Below are positions 1 through 7,390 of a stretch of DNA of 7,478 nt, piece by piece. The notes beneath the pieces are model-generated. The model did not search any database, was not told the DNA's origin, and saw nothing but the letters and a program-made list of their open reading frames with translations. Made by a program: the position numbers and the translations under genes. The stretch's first letter is position 1, and each line of letters begins with the position of its first letter. This stretch comes from a bacterium UBA4637 (GTDB lineage: Bacteria > Bacteroidota > Bacteroidia > Bacteroidales > Bacteroidaceae): assembly GCA_002405875.1 (NCBI GenBank), contig DHMR01000039.1, positions 1-7,478 on the forward strand, given 5' to 3'.

Positions 1-3000
1 ATCGGTGCCTCCATCAAGGTTGCTGGTACCAACACCGGTACCGTTACCGACGTTGACGGTAACTTCTCATTGAACGCTCCAGCCGGTGCCAAGTTGGAGA
101 TTACTTACATTGGCATGAATGCCAAGACCGTTAAGGCTTCTTCTAACATGAAGGTGGTTCTCGACCCAGACGAGCATAGTCTCGACGAGGTGATGGTCGT
201 TGCCTTCGGTACACAGAAGCGTTCTGCTTTCACTGGATCTGCTGCGGTAGTAGGTTCTAGCGAGATTGGCAAGACTCAGGTTTCTAACCCTGTAGAGTCT
301 TTGAAAGGTAAGGTAGCTGGTGTGCAGATGACTCAGGTTTCTGGTCGTCCAGGTGAAAGCTCTAAGATTCGTATCCGTGGTATCGGTACCATCAATGCCA
401 GCACAGACCCATTGATCGTTGTTGATGGTGTGCCTTACGATGGCGACTTGAACACAATCAACCCTGATGATGTTGAGAGTCTTACTATCTTGAAGGATGC
501 TGCTTCTTCTGCTCTTTATGGTGCTCGTGGTGCCAACGGTGTCGTGATGATTACCACCAAGGGTGGAAAGACTGGTTCTTCTTCTATCACATTCGACGCT
601 AAGTGGGGTTCTAACTCTCGTTCTATGCCAGACTACAAGTATATCGACAAGGCTTCTGGCTACTACGAGACTTGGTACACTGCATTGAATAATTATGCTT
701 TGAACACATTGAAGTATGATGCCAACAACGCTAATCGTTGGGCTAACCAGAACTTGACAGCCGACAACAATTATGGTTTGGGCATGAGCGTGTTCCAGGC
801 TCCTAAGGGCGAGCTCCTGATTGGTACCAATGGCAAGATGAACCCTAACGCTACCATGGGTCGCTTGGTTTCTAACAATGGTCAGCAATATTATGTTACA
901 GCCGACGACTGGGTAGATGCCATGTTCCGCAACAGCCTCCGCCAGGAGTACAATATCTCTGCGCAGGGTGCCAGCGACAAGGGTAGCTTCATGGCTTCCT
1001 TCAACTATTTGAACAACGATGGTATCACCTTCGGCTCTGGTTTCGAGCGTTACTCTGGTCGTTTGAAGTCAGACTATAAGATCAAGGATTGGTTGAAGGT
1101 TGGCGCCAACGTTAACTTCTCTCACTATGCCAACAATCAGTCTGGTATTTCTGACGAGGGTTCGTCTGGCGGCTCTGGCAACGTGTTCGCATTCGTAGCC
1201 ATGGCTCCTATCTATCCTCTCTATATCCGTGATGCCCAGGGCAACGTGATGATGCATCAGGCAAGCGGCACCAAGATGTACGACTATGGTGATGGCACAG
1301 TAAATGGTCAGAAGCGTGCTTATCTTGCACAGGCCAACCCATTGGCTGCCAATCAGCTTGATGAGTATAAGGTTGTGGGCAACAACTTCAATATGCAGGG
1401 TACCATCGAGGTACGCTTGCCTTTGGACATCACCTTCACTTCCATCAACAATGCATACGTAGATGAATATCGCACCACATCTACCACCAACCCTTACTTC
1501 GGTCAGTACGCATCTTCTAACGGTATGGTTTCTAAGTATCACGAGAGATACTTCAACTATAACTTGCAGCAGCGTTTGAACTGGGCTCACGAGTTCGGTC
1601 AGCACTCTGTGGCTGTGATGCTCGGTCATGAGTACTACAACCAGAGCTACGCTTACCTCTATGGTAACAAGACTAATCAGTATAGCCCTGCTAACGACGA
1701 GTTGGCAAGTGCCGTGTTGGTAGGTGGTACCAACTCTTATACCCGCGAGTATAACAACGAGGGTTACTTCGGTCGCGTACAGTATGATTACAACGACACC
1801 TACTTCTTCGATGCTTCTTTGCGTCGTGATGCTTCTTCACGTTTCGCCAAGGAGAACCGCTGGGGTACCTTCTACTCTCTCGGTGCATCTTGGGTTATCA
1901 ACAAGGAGAAGTTCTTCAAGGCCGACTGGGTAGATGACTTGAAGCTCAAGGTGAGCTATGGTCAGGTAGGTAATGACAATATAGAAAGTGCTACTTTGGG
2001 ATATTACCATTACTCTACAAACTACGATATCGTAAACTCTAATGGTTCTGTGTCATTGGTACCAACAGGTCGCTATGGTAACAAGAACATCACTTGGGAG
2101 ACCACAGGCGAGTTTAACGTAGGTGTTGACTTCGGACTCTTCAAGAATCGCTTGAACGGTACCGTAGAGTTCTACTCTCGCAAGACCACCGATATGCTCT
2201 TCAACTTCTCATTGCCAAAGTCGTTCGGTTACAGCGGTTACTATGACAACGTAGGTGACATGATCAACAATGGTCTTGAGGTTACTTTGAACGGTGACAT
2301 CATCCGCACCCGCGACTTCACTTGGAGTGCCAACATGAACATCACTTACAACCACAACTACGTAAGCTATTTGCCAGAGGCAAAGAAGACTACTACCGTG
2401 GATGGCGTGAAGGGTTACACCAATAATGACTACTTCATCGGCGAGGGTGAGCCTATGTACACATACTACCTCCATAAGTATGCAGGTGTAGATCACGAGA
2501 CTGGTGAGGCTCTCTACTACAAGAATGTAAAGGACAAGGATGGTAATGTAACGGGTACAACAACTACCAAGAACTCTTCTGAGGCAGACTACTACTTGTG
2601 TGGCACAGCCTTGGCTGATGTATTTGGTGGTTTCGGAACAAGCGTAGCTTACAAGGGCTTCGACTTCTCTATCGACTTCATGTATCAGATTGGTGGTCAA
2701 ATCTATGACAACGACTACCAGAGTGCAATGGACGCCAGTGGTAAGTCTATCCGTGGTATGGCCCTGCATGAGGATCTCTTGAAGGCTTGGACCCCAGAGA
2801 ATAAGAACAGCAACATCCCACGTTTGCAGTATGGTGACACTTACATGGCTTCTACATCAGACCGCTGGTTGACCAACGCTTCTTACTTGAGCCTCCAGAA
2901 CATCAACTTGGGTTACACATTCCCTAAGGCATTGGTAGGCAAGATCGGTTTGAGCAACTTGCGCATCTACGCTCAGGCAAACAACGTTTGGGTATGGTCA

Positions 3001-3102
3001 AAGCGCCAGGGTCTCGACCCACGCACCAGCCTGACATCAGGCAACGCTTCTTACTATCCAGGCGTTCGCACCATCACGGGTGGTATCACACTTACATTCT
3101 AA
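1..3102 (+). CDS. SusC/RagA-family TonB-dependent outer-membrane transporter (5' end missing)
   Basis: This is the large beta-barrel subunit of a SusCD nutrient importer. It moves an oligomeric substrate across the outer membrane using TonB energy. The frame is open from base 1, giving 1033 visible residues. Visible residues 1 to about 55 are the end of a carboxypeptidase-regulatory-like domain, with the typical GTNTGTVTDVDGNFSL pattern. Residues 61-72 (LDEVMVVAFGTQ) are the SusC signature at the TonB-box/plug junction. The plug runs to about residue 189 and includes IRIRGIGTI, PLIVVDGVPYDG and LKDAASSALYGARGANGVV. The rest is barrel, rich in alternating aromatic strands and ending in a terminal Phe (GGITLTF), as usual for outer-membrane barrels. 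The signal peptide and about 40-60 residues, or more if an STN domain exists, lie upstream of the window. A TTG at base 70 is an internal Leu codon, not the start. SusD follows 27 bases downstream. Family assignment is very secure; the substrate cannot be read from the sequence. Confidence 0.97.
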   Translation: MGASIKVAGTNTGTVTDVDGNFSLNAPAGAKLEITYIGMNAKTVKASSNMKVVLDPDEHSLDEVMVVAFGTQKRSAFTGSAAVVGSSEIGKTQVSNPVESLKGKVAGVQMTQVSGRPGESSKIRIRGIGTINASTDPLIVVDGVPYDGDLNTINPDDVESLTILKDAASSALYGARGANGVVMITTKGGKTGSSSITFDAKWGSNSRSMPDYKYIDKASGYYETWYTALNNYALNTLKYDANNANRWANQNLTADNNYGLGMSVFQAPKGELLIGTNGKMNPNATMGRLVSNNGQQYYVTADDWVDAMFRNSLRQEYNISAQGASDKGSFMASFNYLNNDGITFGSGFERYSGRLKSDYKIKDWLKVGANVNFSHYANNQSGISDEGSSGGSGNVFAFVAMAPIYPLYIRDAQGNVMMHQASGTKMYDYGDGTVNGQKRAYLAQANPLAANQLDEYKVVGNNFNMQGTIEVRLPLDITFTSINNAYVDEYRTTSTTNPYFGQYASSNGMVSKYHERYFNYNLQQRLNWAHEFGQHSVAVMLGHEYYNQSYAYLYGNKTNQYSPANDELASAVLVGGTNSYTREYNNEGYFGRVQYDYNDTYFFDASLRRDASSRFAKENRWGTFYSLGASWVINKEKFFKADWVDDLKLKVSYGQVGNDNIESATLGYYHYSTNYDIVNSNGSVSLVPTGRYGNKNITWETTGEFNVGVDFGLFKNRLNGTVEFYSRKTTDMLFNFSLPKSFGYSGYYDNVGDMINNGLEVTLNGDIIRTRDFTWSANMNITYNHNYVSYLPEAKKTTTVDGVKGYTNNDYFIGEGEPMYTYYLHKYAGVDHETGEALYYKNVKDKDGNVTGTTTTKNSSEADYYLCGTALADVFGGFGTSVAYKGFDFSIDFMYQIGGQIYDNDYQSAMDASGKSIRGMALHEDLLKAWTPENKNSNIPRLQYGDTYMASTSDRWLTNASYLSLQNINLGYTFPKALVGKIGLSNLRIYAQANNVWVWSKRQGLDPRTSLTSGNASYYPGVRTITGGITLTF

Positions 3103-3129
3103 ACTCATATAATATTTAGAAATACAATT

Positions 3130-4752
3130 ATGATTAAGATAAAGAATTCAATATTAGGTGTAGGTCTGGCCTTTGCGAGTCTTTCCACATTCACAGGATG
3201 TATCGACGAGACCCAGCCTACCGATATGGCAACATCTGACCAAGTAAGTCAGTCTGCATCTGCAGTAGAGGGGTTGGTGATGGCAATGCCAGCGTTCTTC
3301 AACAACTTGAACATGGATTTCTATAGCCCAACGAGATACGACTTCAACTTCGGCTATGGCTCTATGATTCGTATCCGCGCCACACTGACCGAGCCTTTCG
3401 TAACAGGAGGATCTGGTTACGACTGGTACTCTCCATGGGCACAGTGCGAAGCTCTTAGCCAAGATGCTGCTCGCTCTAACTATGTTTGGACTTACTACTA
3501 CAAGTTTATCCAGACTGCCAACAATGTAATCTCTACCATCAACGAGGAGACTGCCACCGACGAGCAGAAGGGTTACATTGCAGCAGCCAAGGCTTTCCGT
3601 GCGCTCGCTTACCTCGACCTCGGTCGTATGTACGAGTACTTGCCTACAGATGTTACCTCTGGCGTTAATGCAGATGGCAACGACGTTACTGGTTTGACCG
3701 TGCCTATCGTAAAAGAAGGCATGAGCGAGACAGAAGCACGTAACAACCCACGTGTGAAAAAGGAAGATTTGATTGCCTTCATCAAGAGCGACTTGGAGTA
3801 TGCTGAGCAGAACATCGGCAAGTTGACCTTGGACGAGAAGACTCTTCCACACTTAGACTGTGTATATGGTTTGGAGGCCCGCCTCTATATGTGGGAGGGC
3901 GACTATGCCAAGGCTCAGACTGCGGCAGAGAATGCCATCAAGAACTCTTCGGTGCAGCCTATGACCCAGGCACAGTGCTTGAATGCCACAACAGGTTTCA
4001 ATACATTGTCTGACTTTATGTGGGGTTCTCAGCAGACCTCCGAGGATGATGCGGTTATCACTGGTATCATCAACTGGGAGTCTTGGATGTGCAACGAGCA
4101 ATCCTTTGGTTACTGCGGTGGTGGTACTGGCGACTTCATCAAGATTGATACCTTGGCTTACAACCGCTTGAACGATACCGACTTCCGTAAGTTGGAGTGG
4201 GTAGCTCCTGCTGGTTCTCCTATCGCCGACAAGGTGTCTTTCGTCAACAAGACTTATGGTGCATCCATGCCAGCCTTGGCATCCGTGAAGTTCCGTCCTA
4301 ACAAGGGCGATATGACTACTCCTTCTATCGCTGCCGCAACAGCATTCCCTATCATGCGTGTAGAGGAGATGTACTACATCCGTATGGAGGCTGCCGCACA
4401 GCAGGATCCTGCCAAGGGCAAGGAACTCTTGGAGATGTTTATGAGAACTCGTGACCCTAAATATACTTGTGACGCAACAAGCAAGGACGACATCATCAAG
4501 GAAATCTACTTCCAGAAGTGTATCGACCTTTGGGGTGAGGGTATCACATTCTTCGATATGAAGCGTTTGGGCTATTCTTTGACTCGTGGTTACAAGGGCA
4601 CTAACCATGCTGTGGGTTGCCGCATCAATACGAACGGTCGTCCTGCATTTACCAACTTTGTAATCTATCGTACAGAGGCAGAGAACAATACAGCTCTCAA
4701 GGGATGGAACAACCCAGATCCATCTGGTAAATATACCCCTTGGACAGAGTAA
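3130..4752 (+). CDS. SusD/RagB-family surface lipoprotein
   Basis: This is the substrate-binding lid that sits over the SusC barrel on the outside of the cell. The 540 residues fit the family's usual 500-600. Residues 1-23 are a lipoprotein signal peptide with lipobox FTG-C24. The mature start C-I-D-E is acidic at +2/+3, as in Bacteroidetes surface-exported lipoproteins. Family hallmarks are the N-terminal helical segment WTYYYKFIQTANNVI (120-134), the TPR-like AAAKAFRALAYLDLGRMYEY (151-170), PIMRVEEMYYIRMEAA (407-422), and the C-terminal region EIYFQKCIDLWGEGITFFDMKRL (458-480), which resembles the usual 'ER.. EL.gEG.R..DL.R' block. The start is the first ATG after the SusC stop in the same frame and is followed directly by the signal peptide. 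The gene ends with tandem stops (TAA TAA). It is probably cotranscribed with the SusC gene. The protein has nine cysteines, more than expected for a SusD. The ligand is unknown. Confidence 0.97.
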   Translation: MIKIKNSILGVGLAFASLSTFTGCIDETQPTDMATSDQVSQSASAVEGLVMAMPAFFNNLNMDFYSPTRYDFNFGYGSMIRIRATLTEPFVTGGSGYDWYSPWAQCEALSQDAARSNYVWTYYYKFIQTANNVISTINEETATDEQKGYIAAAKAFRALAYLDLGRMYEYLPTDVTSGVNADGNDVTGLTVPIVKEGMSETEARNNPRVKKEDLIAFIKSDLEYAEQNIGKLTLDEKTLPHLDCVYGLEARLYMWEGDYAKAQTAAENAIKNSSVQPMTQAQCLNATTGFNTLSDFMWGSQQTSEDDAVITGIINWESWMCNEQSFGYCGGGTGDFIKIDTLAYNRLNDTDFRKLEWVAPAGSPIADKVSFVNKTYGASMPALASVKFRPNKGDMTTPSIAAATAFPIMRVEEMYYIRMEAAAQQDPAKGKELLEMFMRTRDPKYTCDATSKDDIIKEIYFQKCIDLWGEGITFFDMKRLGYSLTRGYKGTNHAVGCRINTNGRPAFTNFVIYRTEAENNTALKGWNNPDPSGKYTPWTE

Positions 4753-4771
4753 TAACACTTTATAGTAATAT

Positions 4772-4788
4772 AAAAGATTAAAAAAGTT
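4772..4788 (+). promoter_or_regulatory. A-rich translation leader of the third lipoprotein gene
   Basis: The bases before the ATG at 4789 are almost all A and T, including a run of six A's, and have no AGGAGG-like sequence. Bacteroidetes commonly initiate translation from such A-rich, Shine-Dalgarno-free leaders, so this supports the chosen start. The leader before the SusD start (3103-3129) is likewise A/T-rich with no Shine-Dalgarno sequence. Its function is inferred from composition only. Confidence 0.35.
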
Positions 4789-5592
4789 ATGAACAAGTTT
4801 TTTAAATATACATTTATAGCGCTGCTCGGTGTTCTTACCCTCGGTTTGAGCTCTTGTACAGACGAATACGACTATACACCAGCTTCTAAGACAGAGTTGG
4901 GTGGCAATGCGTTCTTGGTAAGCGAGGGTTCAACAACCCTTTCTTACTTGCCTACGGCAGAGCAGAGCTTCACCTTCCAGGTATCTCGTGTAGATTCTAC
5001 AGAGGCACAGACTGTAACTTTGTCTAGCAGCAACGATAAGTTCACAGTGCCTGCAAGCGTTTCTTTCGCAGCTGGTCAGAAGACAGCAGAGGTAAAGGTA
5101 ACCTTCAACATCGCAACTGGTACCTCTGAAAGCACTCGCATTGCGATTGCGGATGCCGAGAAGTACTATTACGCAGCTACCGTGCTCGACTATTCCATCA
5201 CTCGCTACCAGGCTTATAGTGGTACCTACATATCACAGGGTGTGGGATTCGAGATTCAAACTCCTTGCTATCAGATTGGCGCTGGCAAGTTTATGATTCC
5301 TGCTGATCCAGAGAATGGATATGAGTACGACATCGTATTCTCTATCAGTGAAAAGAATGTGGTGACAGTTGCTCCTCAGGCAGCATGGTCTCATCCTTCT
5401 TATGGCGACGTTTATGTAATAGGTAACGCCGACGGTGATGCAGCAGCAGATGGCTCAGGTTCTGGTGTCGCTGGTACATACGACCCAAAGACAGGTTTGG
5501 TCAAGATGCAATTGTATCACTTTGTTCCTGGAACAGGTTCATTTGGTACATTCGAAGATGACTTCGTATTCGATGAGAAGCCAAATCTCTAA
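4789..5592 (+). CDS. Probable surface-exposed lipoprotein of unknown function, SusCD-associated
   Basis: I do not recognise a named family. Residues 1-22 form a lipoprotein signal peptide (Lys-rich start, hydrophobic core, lipobox LSS-C23). The mature N-terminus C-T-D-E-Y-D is acidic like that of the SusD, which suggests display on the cell surface. Residues about 45-137 look like an Ig-like/Calx-beta-type beta-sandwich: FTFQVSRVDS, then FTVPASVSFAAGQKTAEVKV, then an STRIAIADAEKYY stretch. Residues about 140-262 form a second beta-rich domain with GYEYDIVFSISEKN, SYGDVYVIGN, a Gly/Asp/Ala-rich loop (212-227), and GTYDPKTGLVKMQLYHF. It ends in GTGSFGTFEDDFVF, a pattern seen at the end of many small Bacteroidales lipoproteins. 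No catalytic motif is visible. It follows SusD by 36 bases and is the last gene before a terminator, the position where SusE/F-like accessory binding proteins sit. An accessory ligand-binding role is inferred from that position. Lipoprotein status is sure; function is not. Confidence 0.9.
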   Translation: MNKFFKYTFIALLGVLTLGLSSCTDEYDYTPASKTELGGNAFLVSEGSTTLSYLPTAEQSFTFQVSRVDSTEAQTVTLSSSNDKFTVPASVSFAAGQKTAEVKVTFNIATGTSESTRIAIADAEKYYYAATVLDYSITRYQAYSGTYISQGVGFEIQTPCYQIGAGKFMIPADPENGYEYDIVFSISEKNVVTVAPQAAWSHPSYGDVYVIGNADGDAAADGSGSGVAGTYDPKTGLVKMQLYHFVPGTGSFGTFEDDFVFDEKPNL

Positions 5593-5608
5593 TTTAAAAT
5601 AAATTATC

Positions 5609-5641
5609 AAGCCAGATGGACTATGCCCATCTGGCTTTTTT
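5609..5641 (+). terminator. Strong Rho-independent terminator after the SusCD-lipoprotein genes
   Basis: There is a perfect 11-bp stem: AAGCCAGATGG at 5609-5619 pairs with CCATCTGGCTT at 5627-5637. The loop is 7 bases (5620-5626) and a run of six T's occupies 5636-5641. It begins 16 bases after the lipoprotein stop codon, as expected for an operon end. Unusually, the next gene's ATG is only 13 bases after the T run, so the hairpin may also set how much readthrough reaches the protease gene or protect the upstream mRNA 3' end. Confidence 0.9.
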
Positions 5642-5654
5642 CATTTCTTAGCCT

Positions 5655-7313
5655 ATGAAAAGATTCTTTACTTTAACGTTGGCCGTAGCTTTCTTCCTCA
5701 ACGGGGTTGAGGCGAAGGAGCGTACTATGGACGAGAAGCAGGCTATCGCTGCTTCGGTGTTGAACAATGTTCAGCTACAGACTCGTGGCGTGACAGCGCA
5801 ACCACTCCATTTGTTGCAGTCATCAGACACTTATACGGTGCTGGGCGATGACAGCCGTTTCGTCGTATTGAGCAATGATGATGCTTTTGACGCAGTTATT
5901 GGCTATGCAGATTCTCCTTTTGATGCAGCAACCAACAGTTCTTTGGCTTGGTATCTTCAAGCAGCATCAGAAGCGATGAAGACAAATGTGCAGAAGGGCT
6001 CTGCCGTGACAAGAGCCTTGGTTATTCCGAAGGGAGACTTCAAGGAGGCTGTCGCACCTCTGTGCAAGACCTTTTGGGCACAAGACAAGCCTTATAATAA
6101 TCTTTGCCCTACTACTTCCAAGGGCAAGGCTTATCCTTCTGGATGTGTGGCTACGGCATTGTCGCAGATTATGTATTATCACAAGTATCCTGTAAAGGGT
6201 AAGGGAAGCCATCAGTACAGTTTTACTCCAGCAGTGGGAGATGGTAGATTGCTGAGTTGCGACTTCGAGAACACCACCTTCGATTGGGATAATATGCTGC
6301 TGGATTATGGTTCTCAGAAAGATTACACAGATGTCCAGGCTAACGCCGTAGCACAGTTGATGGCAGCCGTTGGTGTTTCCGTGGATATGCAATACACTGA
6401 GTCCGGCTCTGGTGCAATGTCCAGGGAAGCTCGCTATGGTTTAATCAATTATTTCTGCTACAATGAGAACATCAATTGGTTGAATCGTTCTTTCTATTCA
6501 GCCGAGGAATGGATGAAGTACATCTATACGGAGTTGAATAATGAGCGTCCTATCTATTATACTGGAGATGATGAGAAAAACGGCGGTCATGCTTTCGTGC
6601 TTGATGGGTATGATGCAGAAGGCATGGTACACATCAATTGGGGATGGGGACCTAAAGGTGGCAATGGCTACTTCGACATTGCCTTGCTGAACCCATCCGG
6701 CTTCCAGTTTAGTGAAGGGCAAGATATGCTGATTGGTATTTCTCCTAAGGCATGCTTGCAATACGAGTCTCGTCTTTACTCAGAGAAAGAGCTGAAGGTG
6801 AGCAAGGTCGCTACATTGCTGAGTGTTCAGCCTGGTAAGATTTACAACCAGACGGGTGACGACTTCACGGGTGATATTGCCGTGGTCATGGAATCTGCTG
6901 ATGGAACAAAATACCCAGTGCAGACCACTCATATCAATAAGGCTATCACTTATTATTATGTGAATGATGCCAGTTCAGGAGTAACCATCGGTGGTGTATT
7001 CAAACTGCCAACGACATTGGCTGATGGTGAATATCGAACTTATGTAGCCTCAAAATGCGATAAAGAATCCGATTGGAGATTGATACGTACACCTGAGGGT
7101 ACAGCTAATAGCTATATGGTTACGATAAAAGATGGAAAGCTGGCTTCCGTAGGAGAAGGTATTGCCGACGATACTTGGACCACAGGCATTTCTTCCGTCA
7201 TTTCCGCTCCAGCCAAGTCTAAATCTGCAAAGGTTTATAATATCAACGGTCAGCAGGTAGATGCCTCTTACCATGGCATTGTCGTCAAGAATGGCAAGAA
7301 GGTTGTGCAGTAA
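5655..7313 (+). CDS. Secreted C10-family (streptopain/interpain-like) cysteine protease precursor
   Basis: This is a papain-fold endopeptidase of family C10, related to streptococcal SpeB, Prevotella intermedia interpain A and Bacteroides Bfp proteases. Residues 1-20 are a signal peptide (likely cut after VEA20; no lipobox). Residues about 25-115 resemble the SpeB-type propeptide/Spi inhibitor fold (I69), with RFVVLSNDDAFDAVIGYAD. The catalytic domain covers about 130-365. PLCKTFWAQDKPYNNLCP carries the probable oxyanion Gln143, YPSGC164VATALSQIMYYHKYP holds the nucleophile, GGH312AFVLDGYD holds the catalytic His, and INWGWGPKGGNGYF (327-340) is the family's Asn/Trp block. Residues about 370-495 are a beta-rich extra domain. 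The last 30 or so residues (KVYNINGQQV, then GIVVKNGKKVVQ) resemble the short sorting-type tails of Prevotella secreted proteins. All catalytic residues are present, so it should be active after propeptide removal. An in-frame TAG at 5649-5651 makes 5655 the earliest possible start. It may supply peptides to the neighbouring importer (inference). Confidence 0.95.
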   Translation: MKRFFTLTLAVAFFLNGVEAKERTMDEKQAIAASVLNNVQLQTRGVTAQPLHLLQSSDTYTVLGDDSRFVVLSNDDAFDAVIGYADSPFDAATNSSLAWYLQAASEAMKTNVQKGSAVTRALVIPKGDFKEAVAPLCKTFWAQDKPYNNLCPTTSKGKAYPSGCVATALSQIMYYHKYPVKGKGSHQYSFTPAVGDGRLLSCDFENTTFDWDNMLLDYGSQKDYTDVQANAVAQLMAAVGVSVDMQYTESGSGAMSREARYGLINYFCYNENINWLNRSFYSAEEWMKYIYTELNNERPIYYTGDDEKNGGHAFVLDGYDAEGMVHINWGWGPKGGNGYFDIALLNPSGFQFSEGQDMLIGISPKACLQYESRLYSEKELKVSKVATLLSVQPGKIYNQTGDDFTGDIAVVMESADGTKYPVQTTHINKAITYYYVNDASSGVTIGGVFKLPTTLADGEYRTYVASKCDKESDWRLIRTPEGTANSYMVTIKDGKLASVGEGIADDTWTTGISSVISAPAKSKSAKVYNINGQQVDASYHGIVVKNGKKVVQ

Positions 7314-7334
7314 GCATTTGCTTGTATATATAAT

Positions 7335-7390
7335 AAGGTGTACCCACTTGCATCGCCCCAATCATCGGGCAGCGCAAGTGGGTACACCTT
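7335..7390. terminator. Long perfect-stem hairpin downstream of the protease gene, probable transcription end
   Basis: AAGGTGTACCCACTTGC (7335-7351) pairs perfectly over 17 bp with GCAAGTGGGTACACCTT (7374-7390). The 22-base interior can form a second small stem, GCCC (7355-7358) with GGGC (7367-7370), giving a two-tier hairpin. It starts 21 bases after the protease stop codon, which fits a terminator. The T-tract is poor: only TTTATC follows directly, and a run of five T's lies about 9 bases beyond the stem. It might instead be an mRNA-stabilising hairpin or a dispersed palindromic element. Confidence 0.6.

Noticed and set aside
70..72. TTG as the start of the SusC gene (1010 residues)
   Set aside because: The same frame is open back to base 1 and encodes typical regulatory-domain sequence (GASIKVAGTNTGTVTDVDGNF). 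TTG here is an ordinary Leu codon and the true start lies outside the window.
67..888. 273-codon minus-strand open frame
   Set aside because: It lies fully antisense to the SusC plug and early barrel. The translation has low-complexity T/V/R/H content and no domain pattern, as expected from strong codon bias on the coding strand.
3103..3129. Possible promoter between SusC and SusD genes (TAATATTTAG)
   Set aside because: It does not fit TAnnTTTG and has no -33 TTTG at suitable distance. A 27-base A/T-rich gap between SusC and SusD is the usual cotranscribed arrangement.
3154..3852. 232-codon minus-strand open frame
   Set aside because: It is antisense to the SusD N-terminus, with His/Arg/Cys-rich content and no family resemblance.
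3853..4758. 301-codon minus-strand open frame
   Set aside because: It is antisense to the conserved C-terminal half of SusD. It has no signal peptide or recognisable motif, so it is a codon-bias shadow.
5727..5729. Met25 as an alternative start of the C10 protease
   Set aside because: Starting there would delete the clear signal peptide (residues 1-20) that a secreted protease needs. The ATG at 5655 directly follows an in-frame stop and gives the full precursor.
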